A stretch of 64,000 nt of DNA from Termitomyces sp. T153 (GCA_018296165.2 JACKQL020000078.1:161151-225150), one strand, 5' to 3'; positions 45,319-59,715 are shown, counted from the first letter of the stretch. Program-made: numbers and translations. Notes: a model not told the origin generated them from the letters alone.

Positions 45319-47087
45319 TTGCATGGTGAGGAACATAGAGATAGCCACCTGCATGAGATAAGTTCATGGGCTGGAAGTATTTGCCATTCCATATCTCTGG
45401 TCAGTGAAGTGAGTTGGACTGGTGTGTTTGGTGTAAACACCTACAGCAAAGAAGTCTTGAACCAATACAATCACAGCATTGCCATTGTGCAAGATGTTTG
45501 TCAGGATATGCATGACAATGGCTAATATCACCAATGGATTCACAACTGAGTGAACCATTGAACAACTGTGGAACATAGTTGGTGAAGTCATTGAGATAGT
45601 CTGCCTGTGTCTATAAGATATGAACAATAATATGTTGCACAATTCTTCCATGAAAATTTACCTTGCCATGCTTTATGGGAATAGGATATATATCATCTAC
45701 CATTGTAGCATCCCCAAAAAAATCATAGTCATCATTGGTGGCTGGAAATGGTACAGCAGAAGTGACAACTGGAATTGGACCAACGGGCACTCATTCTTTC
45801 ACCAGTATAGGTAATCCTCTAGAGTTCTGGATGACTCTTGTCTTTTCTTTGGCAGGCATAAGATCTCTTTGCCTGAGAACTGTAGGTTCTGGTCACTTGG
45901 GCTGCTGGCACTTTATCATAGCATTCAAATTCATGGTGCAAATGAGGTGTCAAAGAGTGTGCCTGCCAGCAGGAGATTTCCTGGAATATATGAGCAGCAC
46001 ATATTAGATGGGAAAGGAAAATTGCTATGAGCCCCATACAAGATGATTGGTTGATGTGAAAAGGTGCAAGTGACATGCAACAGATGATGATCAATATTGT
46101 CAATCTTTCCACAACATTGGGTATTCTTAAAGAAAATTTTATTGTGAAAGATTTCCTCAAGCAATATGCACTAGGCTAAAGTAGGAAAGCCACCATCAGA
46201 CTGTCTGCTAAGATGGACAATAGAAGGGACAATAGAAAAACAGATATTTACTGGTGTTGGTGACATTAGCAACAAATTGGATTTCCTCATAGCTGGTGTA
46301 GTTCTTCAAGGTTATCTGAAATCTATGTGCCCCTTAGTAGGTGGGGAAAAAATTAGCAAGACTTGTAGAAGACAATTTGATTGAATTGGCAGAACTTGTG
46401 GACTTCCAGCTGAAATCTGGTCTGCTGAACAGACATCTGATCCAGTAGGTCGTCTGATCTGATAGGCCATCTATAAACATTCTTCAATTAGTGCAAGACA
46501 ATCCAATGAAGAGACAGATAGTTTTTTGACACAGAGAGAGACAGACCTTCTCAGCCAATCTTCATCCACTCCAGCAGGTGGATGCCAGCTCCAGTGCATT
46601 CTCTGAAAGTTTTTCAAGTGGGTGAAAGATCATGTGATTCAGTGTTCAACAACAATTGAATTTAACAAATGGGCCTACAAAATGTCCTTGTCCCATGAGC
46701 CCATACCCAATGTCTGCCAGGCACCAGAGCCAATATTTTCTCTGAGAAAAAGATGAACAGAACCACTCTTTGCTGTGGGTGAGAGGGCAATTTTTGAACC
46801 ATATAAGAAAATGTACTGGTGAGAGCCAAATTGTCAGGGTAGAACCACCATCTTAAAAGATAAAATCCTCACCAATATTTTCAACTACTGGGCCAGTAAG
46901 AGAACAGCACCAGAAACTGGAGAAGAGTGGACAGAGAAAATCAAGGTGAGTTCCCATTCACATTTGCTAAATCCAGACTTCTAATGCCCTCTGGTAGAAA
47001 GTTGGAAACTACATAAAAAATTCCTGGAGACCATATAACCAACATAAAGATCCAAGAGCACTCATACAAATTTCCATTAGGGACTTA
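45319..47087. other. No recognised gene
   Basis: CpG-poor. Minus-strand frames at 45651-45364 and 46160-45819 show no motif. Probably decayed transposon DNA upstream of the KDZ element. Confidence 0.35.
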
Positions 47088-47303
47088 GTGCAGCAAACAA
47101 TGTCAAAGGAAATCAATCAGGAGATAAAAAACTTGCTGGGTGTTGAGGATCTTGACATCACACAACTAGAGGCATTTTCACAGTACAATGTGGCTGTGAA
47201 AAATGTTATGAATCAGCTAAGTCCAGAGGAGGAAAACCACTTATGGAGGACAGCTGCTCAGTGGAGCAAGAAAGGAAATCCACCAGATATCCAGTGCAAG
47301 TGA
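47088..47303 (+). pseudogene. Fragment of an unrecognised ORF
   Basis: 71 codons, helical and charged, ending EEENHLWRTAAQWSKKGNPP. It looks like the C-terminal piece of a coding sequence whose upstream part (46.2-47.0 kb plus strand) is broken by stops. I cannot name the family. Confidence 0.3.
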
Positions 47304-47472
47304 GTAGTCTTATCAAAAAAGTCCAAAAAATGTCAAGAAAGTCCAGTAGCCCTCATCCTCTTTATGCTTCCTTCATCTTCTTGGCTACTGCTCTCTCAGC
47401 ATGATCATTGGCCTTTCTCTTACCTGCCAGACAACTGGAGGACCAGGTATGTTTAGTGGGGGGTCATGTGGC

Positions 47473-48950
47473 TCAAGAGATGCTGTGGCCATGTTGTGGC
47501 ACAATCTCATCTGGAGGATAAGGAAGTGCTGGGCCTGTCATATCCACATCCATTGAATGCCCAGTTGCAGCAATGGGACTGGCCAAAATGGTTTCAACAC
47601 TAGAGGGCACAGTGGATTCATTACTGGCTGCTAGTCTAGTGGCAATGGTAGAGTCAGTAATAATGGCAGTGGGCCTGGTGGAGATGATGGAGTCAGTGGC
47701 AATGGCCAAGTTGGTGATGCTGGCAGCAGGCCCAGTATGGTCAATGGATTTGGTGGCAGACCCACTGAAAATGCTGGAATTGGTCACAATAGCAATGGGG
47801 TTGCTCATGAGAGCATCATCAGCAATAGCAGACTAATTGACAGCAATGGCTACAGTGGTGGCATGGTCCATCTCACAACTCATCCTCCTTGGTCTGGGCA
47901 GCCTCATCATTGTTGGGCTCTTCTGCCTCAGCAATGAGTGCCAGAGTAGGAGCTGGCACAGGTAGAAGGCTGCTAGTGCTGGGGGCTGGTTGGATGAGGG
48001 GGGGGAGGAAATTTGAAGCTGGTTTTGAAGGTTGTCGACCATGCTCCAGAGTGCAACAATGTTGACTTTGTTCTGCATGAGACACCCAGCATGAGCCTCA
48101 ACAGTTTGCTTTGTCCTGTTGAGGTCAGATGTCATGCTCACAACACTTGTGTTGATGATGTCCATGCACTTGTTGAGCACTTGCAGCATTATATTGTACT
48201 GCTAGAGCATTTTCTCCATCTCTGTAAACCTTGTCTCCTCAGCTAGCACAAACCCTGACCTCATCTCTTCCAATACAACCTCAATTCCTTCATTGATAAA
48301 ATCAAGCCTTTGGTTCAACCCCACCATAGCTTGTGAAAGGATGGCTTCAATGGATTTGGTGGAGATGGGCAGATCCACCCACTGCTTGCCCTTTCCCTTT
48401 CTGCTCATTGTCAGTGGGTCTGCTCACTCCTTCCCCTTTCTGCTGGCTTCTGGCAGATCTATCTGTTCCTTTCCTCTTCCCTTTCTGCTGGCTGCTTCCA
48501 TATCTGTCAGCCAGATTGTTGATGGCCCAGAAACTGGTGTTGTTGGTTCTGTCTGTTATCAGTAAATGATTTCAGTTGGGGAAATTAACACTTATCCACA
48601 ATATACTCAGCAGACTTGGGTATTCTCTGCCTTTTCTCCTTCTTTCCCTTCTTGCCCTTGTTCCTCCAGACCTCTTCCTTGTGATCCCTTGTGAGACTGC
48701 ATGTTTTCTTGAGGACAGGCTAGCAGGCATTGCACAAGGTTCCTCCCTTTGTCTTGATACATTGGAGTCCCTTCTTTTGACAGTATCAGCAAGGGGGGTT
48801 GAGCTGTGGCCCTGCACAAGGAGGTGCTGTCATGAGGTACTTCCCTAACCTCATTGACAGTGTGATCTCCCCCCCTCCCCTCCCAACATTCCTTGTCATC
48901 AGAATGATTGTTGTTGTCATTTGAGTCATTCTCATTATTTTTGTCCAAGG
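47473..48950 (-). pseudogene. Unrecognised decayed gene with coiled-coil region
   Basis: 48948-48607 is an Asn/Asp-rich then basic segment. 48408-48202 (basic MSRKGKGKQW start, then amphipathic helix) and 48189-47833 (NKCMDIINTSVVSM, VNIVALWSMVDNLQNQ) form one long heptad-like helix broken by a stop. 47808-47473 is Ala/Ser/Thr-rich. No domain recognised; it may be a transposon passenger. Confidence 0.35.
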
Positions 48951-50680
48951 TGATGGATTGATATTCAGACTGGCTGGGAGAGGGAGGACTATGAGGCAGA
49001 GTTTGAGCAGTGTATTTCCTCCATTCTTGTTGGGGAATCTGTGCTTTGCTAGCCTTTTTGATTAGCCAGGATCAGGCTGGGACTGGCTCTGCTGGTGACA
49101 ACAGACTTGATGCCAATACTCTACCAGGTTTTGATGAGGGACCTGCTGGGGACAGTGGAGCTGCTATGGATACCAGACCCACTGGTACTACTAGACCCAC
49201 TGCAACCATTGGCAGATCAATTGCTGAAATCCTTTGAAAATTTCTGAAGGTAAGGGATCCAACATTGAACATGGACCTGCCACTCCTGCTGCCTGGCCCT
49301 TGTTGACCTCCTGGGCTTCCTTCCTTACCTGTGACTCCTTGAAATATGCTCCTTCCTTCTCTTTCAACTCCTCAATTGCCTTCACATCTGACAGCTTGCC
49401 TGATAAAATTTGGAGGGCCACATTGGAAAAGCTTTTCCTTGCCTCCAGGGTCCTTGGCCTGGGAAATTTGCTTCTACAAAGATTTCAACACCATCTGTGA
49501 GTGTGGCATACTATCCTACAAATATGTTGCTCACCAATTGTTTAACCCTACCCTGGAGATCTGACAAGTCTCCTCTCAGAGCAGAGACCAACACAGAGTT
49601 CTCAGTGTTGTAGAGCTGTTGGAAAAGGACCTCAGTGGATGAAGACATAGCATAGTGGACAGCAATGAGTGGATGAGCAGTGGCTGGTGAGTGAAAGAGG
49701 ACTCGAAAGTCAAGAATTTGAAAATTAGGGTCATGTGCATCTGTTGATTTACATGCACTGTCCAAAAGCAGTATGGCTGCCAAAGAAGGTTGAATTCAAT
49801 GCTTTGATGAGATTGTGATGGCTGCCAAAGGAGATTGATGCCTTCCAAAGAATTCTGATCCTCTATAAAGAATTCTGATGCATTCCCAAGCATCTAAAAA
49901 TACCATGACTAATATGATGTGTTTTCCATTGATTTTGTTCAACTGGCATAATGCTGTGTTTCTGCTGTTCCTTGATTGTTATTTCTGCAGTTAAAATAGA
50001 TCTTCATATCACTTTCCATTTAAGTGGCTTGTTGCCAGTGGTAGTACTGGCTTTGGCCACCTCCCATCTTCTCAGTGGCTTTCTGATGGTACTAGGCAGA
50101 TATGTTCCTGAGGGCAGATTTTGTCACAAGCAGTGGCAGCTGGTCATGAGAAATGGCTGGTGGCTGGATTCACTACCAGTCCACTGACACCAGCAGATTT
50201 TAGTGTTGAGCAGGGCCAGTCACTATTAAATGTGATTGCAATGGACCCAGTAGTAATTAGCAGCTCCAGATTCTCATCAAAGGACTCTGCTGGATATATA
50301 GAGTATGGCACAATGTATGGCCTCTGCAGCACTCATATAACACACTACATTGAGGGAATGTCCCTATGCTGTAGCAGACTTTGCCAGTGATGTAGGATAC
50401 AATCCAAAGTGTGCTCTGCTGTAATGTAGGACACACTACATATGTATGTCTCTATGTGCAACTCTGCTCACATGTAGGACAGAGACAAAAAAGAAATTGA
50501 AAGATTGGCTTTAGTTGACTGGGGAGAACAGGCATAGAACATCCTTCTTTTAGGTATCCCTTTGCAAATAACAATAATAATTGATAAAACAGACAAGATC
50601 ACACCATATTTTGAACTTGGTCTGAATTGTTCAGACAAAGTTTTCAATGAGTCTTATACACTGAGTGGCCAGGGCTGTTT
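48951..50680. other. No recognised gene; left flank of segmental copy B
   Basis: Short frames on both strands (for example 49421-49191 minus, helical and charged) without motifs. The stretch 50380-50480 carries three imperfect repeats of the type TGTAGGACA. The junction with copy B is at 50680/50681. Confidence 0.4.
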
Positions 50681-50681
50681 C

Positions 50682-52148
50682 ATTTATTCATATGGAGCTC
50701 CAAGCAGTGCTTCATCCACTGAATGTTTGGCATCAGAACTAAACACCTAGCTCTTGATGGTCATGATGGTGCCCAGTGAAGAAGGTGAACATTAAAGATT
50801 TTAATGTTCTAATTGCTAGTGGCAGTGAACTTCTGAAGGAAGTTCAATATGCTTGGCACTTTATAGTGTGTACAAGTCAATGCAAATTTGACTTAAAGAA
50901 ATGTAGGTTGCCATTAGGGTTCTCACAGCTTATAATACATGACCCATAAGTCAATTACCTGTCATGATTTTGTACTATGGGTATGCAAGTAAGGCAATGC
51001 CTTATGTAATGCAATAGGTACACTAAATAAGCAGCATGCCAATCAATGTTCAATATAGTAATAATAAATATTATAAATAATATGTAACAACTGTAATAAG
51101 GAGGTTCAGGAAATGCTCCATTACAGCACATTTGTTTCTCCAGTGGCAAGAACAATTAGACAAACTAGTATAATGAGAGTGGCTGCTGGGAGCCCTTCTG
51201 GCATCACTACACTCCCTGACCACATCATGTTGTAATGTGGCAAATTCTGATGTTTTGGAAAACAATAGGTGTTGCTCCATGAAGCTTTTTCAGCTTAACA
51301 AAATGCCTAAATTGATCATGGATTCATGAAAACAAGTATGCCTTACATTATGTAATATATACAAGTAAATGGGCAGCACCAAAGGGTGCCACAGGTTTTC
51401 TTCTCAGTATAAACTTGGGAAACACTATCATGAGACACTGACTTCCTCATTTCTTCCTTATTATATTTATTCCAATCCACTTACTCCTGACTTTCTTCCT
51501 TGTCATATTCTCATTTCTCTCTCTTTTATAAGCATAAAATGAGACACTTTACATGGCAGATTCCTATTATACCCAGATCTGAGGCTGTTTTCATAGGATG
51601 GCCTGACATTAGGTGAGGTACTTTCTGCCTATCTACAGGAGTGGCTATAGGAACCACTATATGGCACAAACATTGTCAAATCTAAATATTTGTTTGTATT
51701 AAGGCCAATATAGTAGCTTAAGAAGAGGATCAGATAACCTGGCAGGAAGATCCTGCACTGAGCAGACTGGAGACTTGCCTTGTGACAGAGATTTCCCCCT
51801 TATGTGAGATCCAATGTTACATTCCCATAAATCTATGAACTTACAGAGATGTACAAACCAGTTACATAAGCAGGGTTTTCAAGGATACTTTGAACTACCC
51901 TCCAACTGTAATAACAATTATGTACTACTGTTTCATGACATTTAGATCAAAGGATAGGTTCATAAGATGGACTCATGATGGGTGAAGGTACTTTCTGCCT
52001 ATCAAAAGGAATGACTACAGAAACCACTAAGCAGCAGAAACATTTGATAAATGTATTTAACAGAACAATAGAATTGCTATGTTAGTCAGGGATTTATTTA
52101 TTTGTGCAGTTAATGAAAAAGCGTAGATGGAAGCATCAGAGAAATATA
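50682..52148. other. 3' flank of NLR copy B without a recognised gene
   Basis: Counterpart of 5962-7488, several per cent diverged, with no conserved reading frame. Confidence 0.5.
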
Positions 52149-55100
52149 TCAGATAATAGAAACATAACATTGTGCCCAATCTTCTCCAAATTTGCATGAT
52201 ACAAGATCCATATGATAAGAGGGAGAAGATGAAATAATGAGAGTATTGATTGGGAGGTATAATGTTGTGTGAACATAATCAGGAACCCACATTAATGGTT
52301 TTGTACTAGGGGTAAACACTATGCAACTATTATGTGTGCACTTCCATATAGCATATTGACTATCCCACACCTTCACAGAATCATCATTTGGAGTAGAGAC
52401 AGTGACCTTGCCATCAGGCAAGAATACAACAGATGTGACAGGGCCAGTGTGGCCATGTAACTCCTGCAACTGTGCACCACTGGAGGCATCCCACACCCTC
52501 ACAGATTTGTCATATGAGCCAGAGACAATGGACTTCCCATCTGGTGAGAATGCAACAGATGTGACCCAGTCAGTGTGGCCTTTTAATTCCTGCAACTGTG
52601 CACCACTGGAGGCATCCCACACCCTCACAGATTTGTCAAATGATCCAGAGACAATGGACTTCCCATCTGGTGAGAATGCAACAGATCTGACTCAGTCAGT
52701 GTGGCCATTTAACTCCTGCAACTGTGCACCACTGGAGGCATTCCACACCCTCACAGATTCATCATATGAGCCAGAGACAATGGATTTCCCATCTCCCACA
52801 CCCTCACAGATTCATCATATGAGCCAGAGACAATGGACTTCCCATCTGGTGAGAATGCAACAGATGTGACAGGGCCAGTGTGGCCATTTAATTCCTGCAA
52901 CTGTGCACCACTGGAGGCATCCCACACCCTCACAGATTTGTCATATGAGCCAGAGACAATGGACTTCCCATCTGGTGAGAATGCAACAGATGTGACAAGG
53001 TCAGTGTGGCCATTTAATTCCTGCAACTGGGCACCACTAGAGGCATCCCACACCCTCACAGATCTGTCATATGAGCCAGAGACAATAGACTTTCTATCTG
53101 GTGAGAATGCAACAGATGTGACCCAGTCAGTGTGGCCATTTAATTCCTGCAACTGTGCACCATTGGAGGCATCCCACACCCTCACAGATTTGTCATATGA
53201 GCCAGAGACAATGGACTTCCCATCTGGTGAGAATGCAACAGATGTGACAAAGTCAGTGTGGCCTTTTAATTTCTGCAACTGTGCACCACTGGAGGCATCC
53301 CACACCCTCACAGATTTGTCATCTGAGCCAGAGACAATGGACTTCCCATCTGGTGAGAATGCAACAGATGTGACAAGGTCAGTGTGGCCAGTTAATTCCT
53401 GCAACTGTGCACCACTGGAGGCATCCCACACCCTCACAGATTTGTCATCTGAGCCAGAGACAATGGACTTCCCATCTGGTGAGAATGCAACAGATGTGAC
53501 AAGGTCAGTGTGGCCATTTAATTCCTGCAACTGTGCACCACTGGAGGCATCCCACACCCTCACAGATTTGTCATATGAGCCAGAGACAATGGACTTTCCA
53601 TCTGGTGAGAATGCAACAGATGTGACCCAGTCAGTGTGGCCATTTAATTCCTGCAACTGTGCACCATTGGAGGCATCCCAGACCCTCACAGATTTGTCAT
53701 ATGAGCCAGAGACAATGGACTTCCCATCTGGTGAAAATGCAACACAATTAACACTACTTTCCAGCAATATGCTCACTTTGGCCATTGTCAGTCTTCTTTC
53801 ACCAATTAGAGATGGAATCAAAGGGAATTCCTCTTTCCATCTTTTTATTAGGTTGCTATCACTTAAGAATGTTGCTAATGCTGAAAGATATAGATGTGGT
53901 GTGGACTGAGCTGCTAGGCTTGATGTAAACTAGGCAGCAAAGTTAGCTGTCTCATTGATGTTTTGTATGAGATATGAGTAACTGTTAACCTGTTGCTATC
54001 ATACTATCAATCTTATTGAATATATTGAAATTAGAACTCTCTTGCCTTCATAATACATTCAATGACTTGTTGAAGCATGATATGACACTGCTTTGATAAT
54101 CGAAGTAAATTCATCACTTCTATCCAAAAAAGCACATGAATATCAAGGAATTTTTCCATTTTGTACAAAATATTTTTGTGCTCTTGTAGTGTGGCTTTCA
54201 CTATGTGTTGTGCCCAGTGCTGGCATGCATATTTAAGGACACCTGATATTTTCTCCTTGATACAAGTTTGAAGATTTGGTACTTGGGTGTCTTTGAAAAA
54301 TGATGAAGGTAAATTGCAGATGTTAAACTGAAGCTCTCTCTGCATGACATCAAAGCAAGACTGAGCAAGTAGAGCATGATGAGAGGCTGCATCACAGGAC
54401 ATATCCTTGATATAACTTGAAGAATTGTTAAAATCTGTCAGACATATTTTGGATGATTGTCCTTGAGCAAAGATGAAGTCTGGAAAAGAAGCATGGTACC
54501 AAAAGACTTTATCATCTTTCACATAAAGAACAGCATGGAGCTTTTTAATGACATCATCAGCTCGCTCTTCCATATCTTTTACATTTATAGCATTACAGAG
54601 TCCTGCTGCAACAGAAGTAGATATACACTCTTCTGTGCAAAGAATTGTATGTAAAAGCTTTAAGCAAGCTTCAACATGATTCTTTTGAACTTTAACAAAT
54701 GCTTCAGATAGTATTTGATGGTACAAATTATCAATCAGTGTCCTTGGATCAAAAGAATCCAGCACTTCTGACATTTTTGTATCATTCATAGAATCAAGCA
54801 ACTGTCTCATCAGATCTTGTTGCTCTCCTGGGGTCCCTGATGATATGTACCTCACAGCAGTTGAAGCATAGATAAACAGACCATTTGCCTTCCTTCCAAG
54901 TGCTTTGAGTTCAAGCTTATTCTGGAACACAGGCAAAGCATAATGCAAGTATGTTATAATATCTCTATCAGCCTGCTTCTGAGATACATCTTGAAGACGA
55001 CAAACTGAGTCAGGTGGAAAGGATGCACATAGCTTGGCAAGTTCAGGATCTGGTCTACTTGTAACAAGAAACTTGAGCCCTTTCAAATGTCCACTTTGAA

Positions 55101-56599
55101 TAGTCATAAGCAGTTTCTTAAGAAATTCTGCTCCTGCTTTGCCTTCAATTTCATCTAAAGCATCAATAACAATGAGGTATGGTGGTAGGTTTGGAGAATG
55201 GTTCTCAACAGACTTCTGCCAAGGTCCAACTAAGAGGTCATTCATCTGATTTGACAAGGGTTTGTTGACAGAGTCAAATGCACCACTAGCAGCATGTAAT
55301 GACTCTGCATACACATGAGAGTGATGAGCAAGCTGATAAACCAGAGTAGGAATAATATGTTTTTGATATTTTGTCTCCTCAAACTGCCTAGAGCAAAAAA
55401 AAGTGGCCTGCAAAGTCTTCAACACTTCTTTGCCATTGTCAAACTGCTCAGCTACAGAGTAGGCAATAGTTGATTTGCCCGAGCCTGCATGACCAGTCAG
55501 CCAAAAAACTGGTGGGCTTGTTAATGCTGAATCTTAAGCCCATTCATAAATTTGTTCAAGAATAGAAACACGAGTTCCTGATAGGCAAGCTCCATGAGAC
55601 AATGTTGGCACACCTTCAAGATTGTAATTGTATATAGCCTTGTCAGAATAAGGCCAATTGTTGAGTTGTAGTTTCTAAGAATCAAATTAGTTTATAACAG
55701 TTACTTAAAACCATGTCAGTCTCATACATCAAGTGATTTTTGCAAATTAAAGATATTCTGATCAATCTTGAGAGCAAACCTAATCTAAAGAAATTTAGTT
55801 TTAGCTTTATACTTCAAACATGCATACAAACAATCACACCTGAAAATCCTTTATCTGCTCATCAATGTATTTGAAAATGCTATTGAGCTGTGACTTGTCC
55901 TGCTCATTCTGAAGAATTTTCTTCCATGTTGCTTTCTTAGATATACCATCAAGTTCACTAAGCTTAGTAGCAAGTCTCCTGCTCAACATCAGTCTTACAA
56001 TAGTAGGTAAATATCACTGAACACACTCAGCAAAGACTTTCATCAGATCCTTTGAGTCAGTATCATTGGTCTTGGCTAGCTCATGTTCCATAGCACTGAG
56101 GCGTTCTTGAGTTCTTACTATCTGAGTTTTTAACTCATCATTGTTGTCAGAAACAGCCTGGAATCGAGTTCAGCTGATGCATCATATAATATGAGAAAAA
56201 AACATACATCGTAAAGCTCAACAAGAGTATTAACAATACCAACAGGAACCTGGAATGGTGTTCCAGCCAATGAATCCTCAGCCTTCTTGAGCAAGAGCTC
56301 GACACCATTCCAAGCTAGTTGAAGTCCATCTTTCATCACGGTGCCTGAGCTATGAATTAGACAAAGGGCTAAGATGACCGATGCCCATTGTGCTTACCTG
56401 TATCCATAGAAGCTAGCACAGATGAAAAAGCCGGTCAATTGTGAGAGATGTGTTCGAAGGATTGACCCGAGCGCTTACGAGCAGGTGGTGAATCACGACG
56501 TTTTGAAAACACTGATTTGAGCCATCGAAACACTGATTTGAGGCCTTGGATGAGCATTTGCTTCTTCGAGGAGGGCTTGTCTTTCTGGTCTGCGGGCAT
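52149..56599 (-). pseudogene. NLR-like NACHT-WD40 gene, copy B, inactivated
   Basis: Same exon plan as copy A: start ATG at 56599, NACHT exon to about 54036, WD40 exon down to 52149. Walker A is still encoded. Lesions: CAA to TAA just before the P-loop (55534-55536); TAC to TAG before the WD array (53930-53932); a 53-bp tandem duplication at 52743-52847 that shifts the frame; TGG to TGA in a later WD unit (52692-52694). The intron between NACHT and WD40 is one base longer than in A (56 against 55), which splicing would tolerate. The predicted 48-nt intron with its internal TGA is conserved. The WD array has 11 units. The C-terminal tail ends DWAQCY, so the gene was once complete. Confidence 0.93.
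52323..53761 (-). repeat. 11 tandem 126-bp WD40 repeats
   Basis: Units are even more uniform than in copy A: most read TDxVTSVAFSPDGKSIVSGSYDKSVRVW. The array includes the 53-bp internal duplication at 52743-52847. It has half the copy number of array A. Confidence 0.95.
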
Positions 56600-56960
56600 G
56601 TTACAGCGGCGATAGGGCTATACAATGCGAACAAGATGGACAATAGCGATAGAGAGAGTACCACGAGTACAGCTGTCATCTTGTCCGCGACGAGACCGGT
56701 GTGGACATGTTTTGCCTAGTTCCAAATATGGGCAAGTCCCAGGTTCAACCACAGCACATACACGTGTTCCAACGATCCTTCTCACCATCTATTTTAGCCT
56801 GAAAATACTCCCACCGTAATGCGCGCGGGCCGGATCGTTCCATGCCGTCGCGTCTCTGCCAACCAGTCATCTTCTTGTCTCTTTTGTGCCAACTGACTCT
56901 GAGGGAACTCACAACCTTGTCTTGTAGTCTCTTCTGCGCTCACATCTCTCCTCGCACTTG
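56600..56960. promoter_or_regulatory. Presumed 5' flank of NLR copy B
   Basis: CpG-rich counterpart of 13272-13640. It differs from copy A by many substitutions and small indels between about 56637 and 56880. Confidence 0.35.
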
Positions 56961-57781
56961 TCTACTATTGTCATCCAATGAAGGCCTTGTCGCGTCGAGC
57001 GGAATCTCTTACTTTTCATTTGCGAGAGGCCCATCAATGACTCATCCGCAAACAGCAGCCGTGCGCCAGACAATATCTCGAACATTGCAATGCCCTCACT
57101 CGGTATTCCCTTTGAACGTCCCCGGCTCGTCCACGTGGACCTGTTATCTTCACCCCTGCTGCCACTAGTTGTACAAGCCTCCCGTGGTGCTCGTCTGCGC
57201 CTATCCCGTCGATCAATCCTTCGGCACTCAGTGAAGCCGATTGCTGTACATGCGAGGACGATGATTCCGGTGGAAGTTCGTCTCTTCGATCGGTAGAACA
57301 ACCGCAGCTGTGAAGGAGGATTGCGATAACTTGGCGTGATAACCTCTTTTCAGGTCGTCTTTGATGACACAAGTCTACACAAGAGCAACGGCAGGTACTC
57401 ACCTTGTCATTTATGCTGTCGGCGTAGGACGAACGGGGTGTTCTTCCGCGGCCTCAAAACCCTAGCAACAGTCGTAATGGGAGTCGAAGATGCTGAATTC
57501 TGGCCCACGGGAGTCAAGATGACTTGTTGTATAGATCAACCACCGAAGGTTTGGTCTCACGTCTGGAAGAACGGCTGCGCGACCGAATCCTCCATGAATG
57601 GCGGCCGCACCACGACCAGGTCTCTACGGCCAACTTTCTTGCACACTCCTCTTTCGCCGTAATCTCGTGCGCCCTAATCACCCTTGACAAGAACCATCAT
57701 CCAAGTCGTACTTTGGACACGTTTTTGCTCGGTAGGAAGGGGAGCTTGATGTTCCCAGAGGTAAGATTGAGAGTTTACTAG
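56961..57781 (+). CDS. Hypothetical coding region, copy B
   Basis: Counterpart of 13640-14460, with only three differences in the first part and none in about 500 bp around 57300-57780. Same open stretches and the same GTAAGA donor. Function and exon structure are unknown, as in copy A. Confidence 0.3.
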
Positions 57782-59715
57782 AGTGTGTTGTGTGGCTGCG
57801 CTGACACGAGGGAAAACACAACAAGTGATTAGAAGAAGTACGCGGTCGATTTGATCGCTTGTCAGTAGAAGAAAACTGCAAAATGCTTAGAACGAGTGTG
57901 TTTTGTTTGTCTGTCTACCGGATGATAGTACATCTGACGCGTCCACCTAATAGAATGAACCACCGTCTTTGTCGACGTCTCACTCGAAATCAAAATTGAA
58001 GCAGCTCCAAAGACTTGGGAGTGGAGGAATATCGGTATAGCGTGTTCTTGGATGTCGAAGAGCGGAATGCAGGATTCAAATCAGATTCTGCATGCAGAAG
58101 GAATCGAACAAGAGGATAATGGATACAAGGTGCAAACGAGGAAAAAGAGTGTTTCCGTGCAGATGATGTCGAGCAAGGTTGACAGAGGTGGAGATAGCAA
58201 GCCTTCTCTCGTCTCTTTTTCCAGAACAATCCATGACATCTCTTTCTTCTCAGCTCTCTTACTTCCGTTATCTTAGTGTTATTATGACCAACAATGATGA
58301 TGAAAGCCGTCGAAAAATCCATTTCTCTTCCACTTTTCATCCAGCCGAATTAAACTTAGCTACGAAGCTGTTGGCTCCCCCCGAAACCCTGCTATGCTAT
58401 ACACCGGTTGCGAGATTCAAATTACCCACACACACCTCCCCTAACCTCCCCCCCCAACTACATGCCTTATTCTCGATATTTGCAAATGAGATGACGGTCT
58501 GCGGCCTAGCGTCTCGCTCAAACTATGTGTTGCTGCGCTGATTGCTCTCGAATACAAGTGAATGAGGAAAGGGAGTTCAGGTGAAATATCCTACAGTATT
58601 TGATGGATAGAGGTACGCAGCTTCGCTTCATCTCTTTTTCGGGTCAATCGTTATGCTTTCTGCATAGTTTCCTTGCCGTGTCGAATGCACAAGATGAACT
58701 GTGAAAAATAACTTTGAGTGGATTGAGGCGAGCCGACTGAAGCGGTATCAGTCCGCTGAGAATTATGATTTCACTGCTGGAAAAACTCGTACGAGCCTCA
58801 ATTATTTACATCTGTACAACCTCATCCTTTATTTACCGCTCATCCCTCTTCCACCAATGCACCTCATCTACCCTTGATGAATGCGGTGGTAAAACATGGT
58901 GAACAGAAAAGCCGGAGAAAACGAGAACGTGCACTTACCACACACACACCTCTGCCACCCTTTACTTCAATCTGTCACTGAACCAGCATTGATGGCACGT
59001 TGGCTGGGGTTTACGGTGTGAAAATGGAACAGACGCTGGTCATGATTAGCGCTTTACCTCGTAGAATCTCTTCCAGACGGCATACTGAATTTTTGACCGA
59101 AACTGAAACTTAAAAAGGACCACGAGCTCATTTATAATGAGTGATGAATGATTTCTTGAGGCGAATGTCAAGAGGTATGGATCCCAAATGTACAATACCT
59201 TGTCACTACTGACTTTTTCCTAATAATCATTGCGACCTCTCTCTGTCCGGCGCAGCACCACAATGCAAAGCTCGGGAAGGATCAAGATCATCTATTAGCA
59301 TATAGCTCATCACATACCGGGTCGATGTTGATGACGATAGCTCCTAATCAAATCGAGTTCAAAATAGTTTTGCACAAGATCAATGCGGCAGCCTGAGAGC
59401 GAAGGACAATTGCTCAAGAGAGTGTTTTCTAAGGAGAAAGGCTCCAGACAATAGAAGACTTCTTCCCCCAGGATCGAAACGTCTCAAAGAAATGATATAA
59501 CATGACTCTTTTTTTCCCACTGGTTCAAATTCCAGTGCCAGCAGTGGCCAAGTCTTGTTGGGGGCTGAAAGCTTGGCTCACAGTCCTGATAATCCCGAGC
59601 TTTTGACCCAAGCTGAGCCCTTTCAAGTTGCTGGTACTAGTATCAATGTTTGGATGCCTATGGTAGACACTAAGAGACATACAGAACTTGAAATAGACTA
59701 CATAATGTGATACTA
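57782..59715. other. Intergenic, no recognised gene
   Basis: Counterpart of 14461-16467. It lacks the G/T-only insertion and has a shorter C run (about 58447-58454). Confidence 0.5.
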
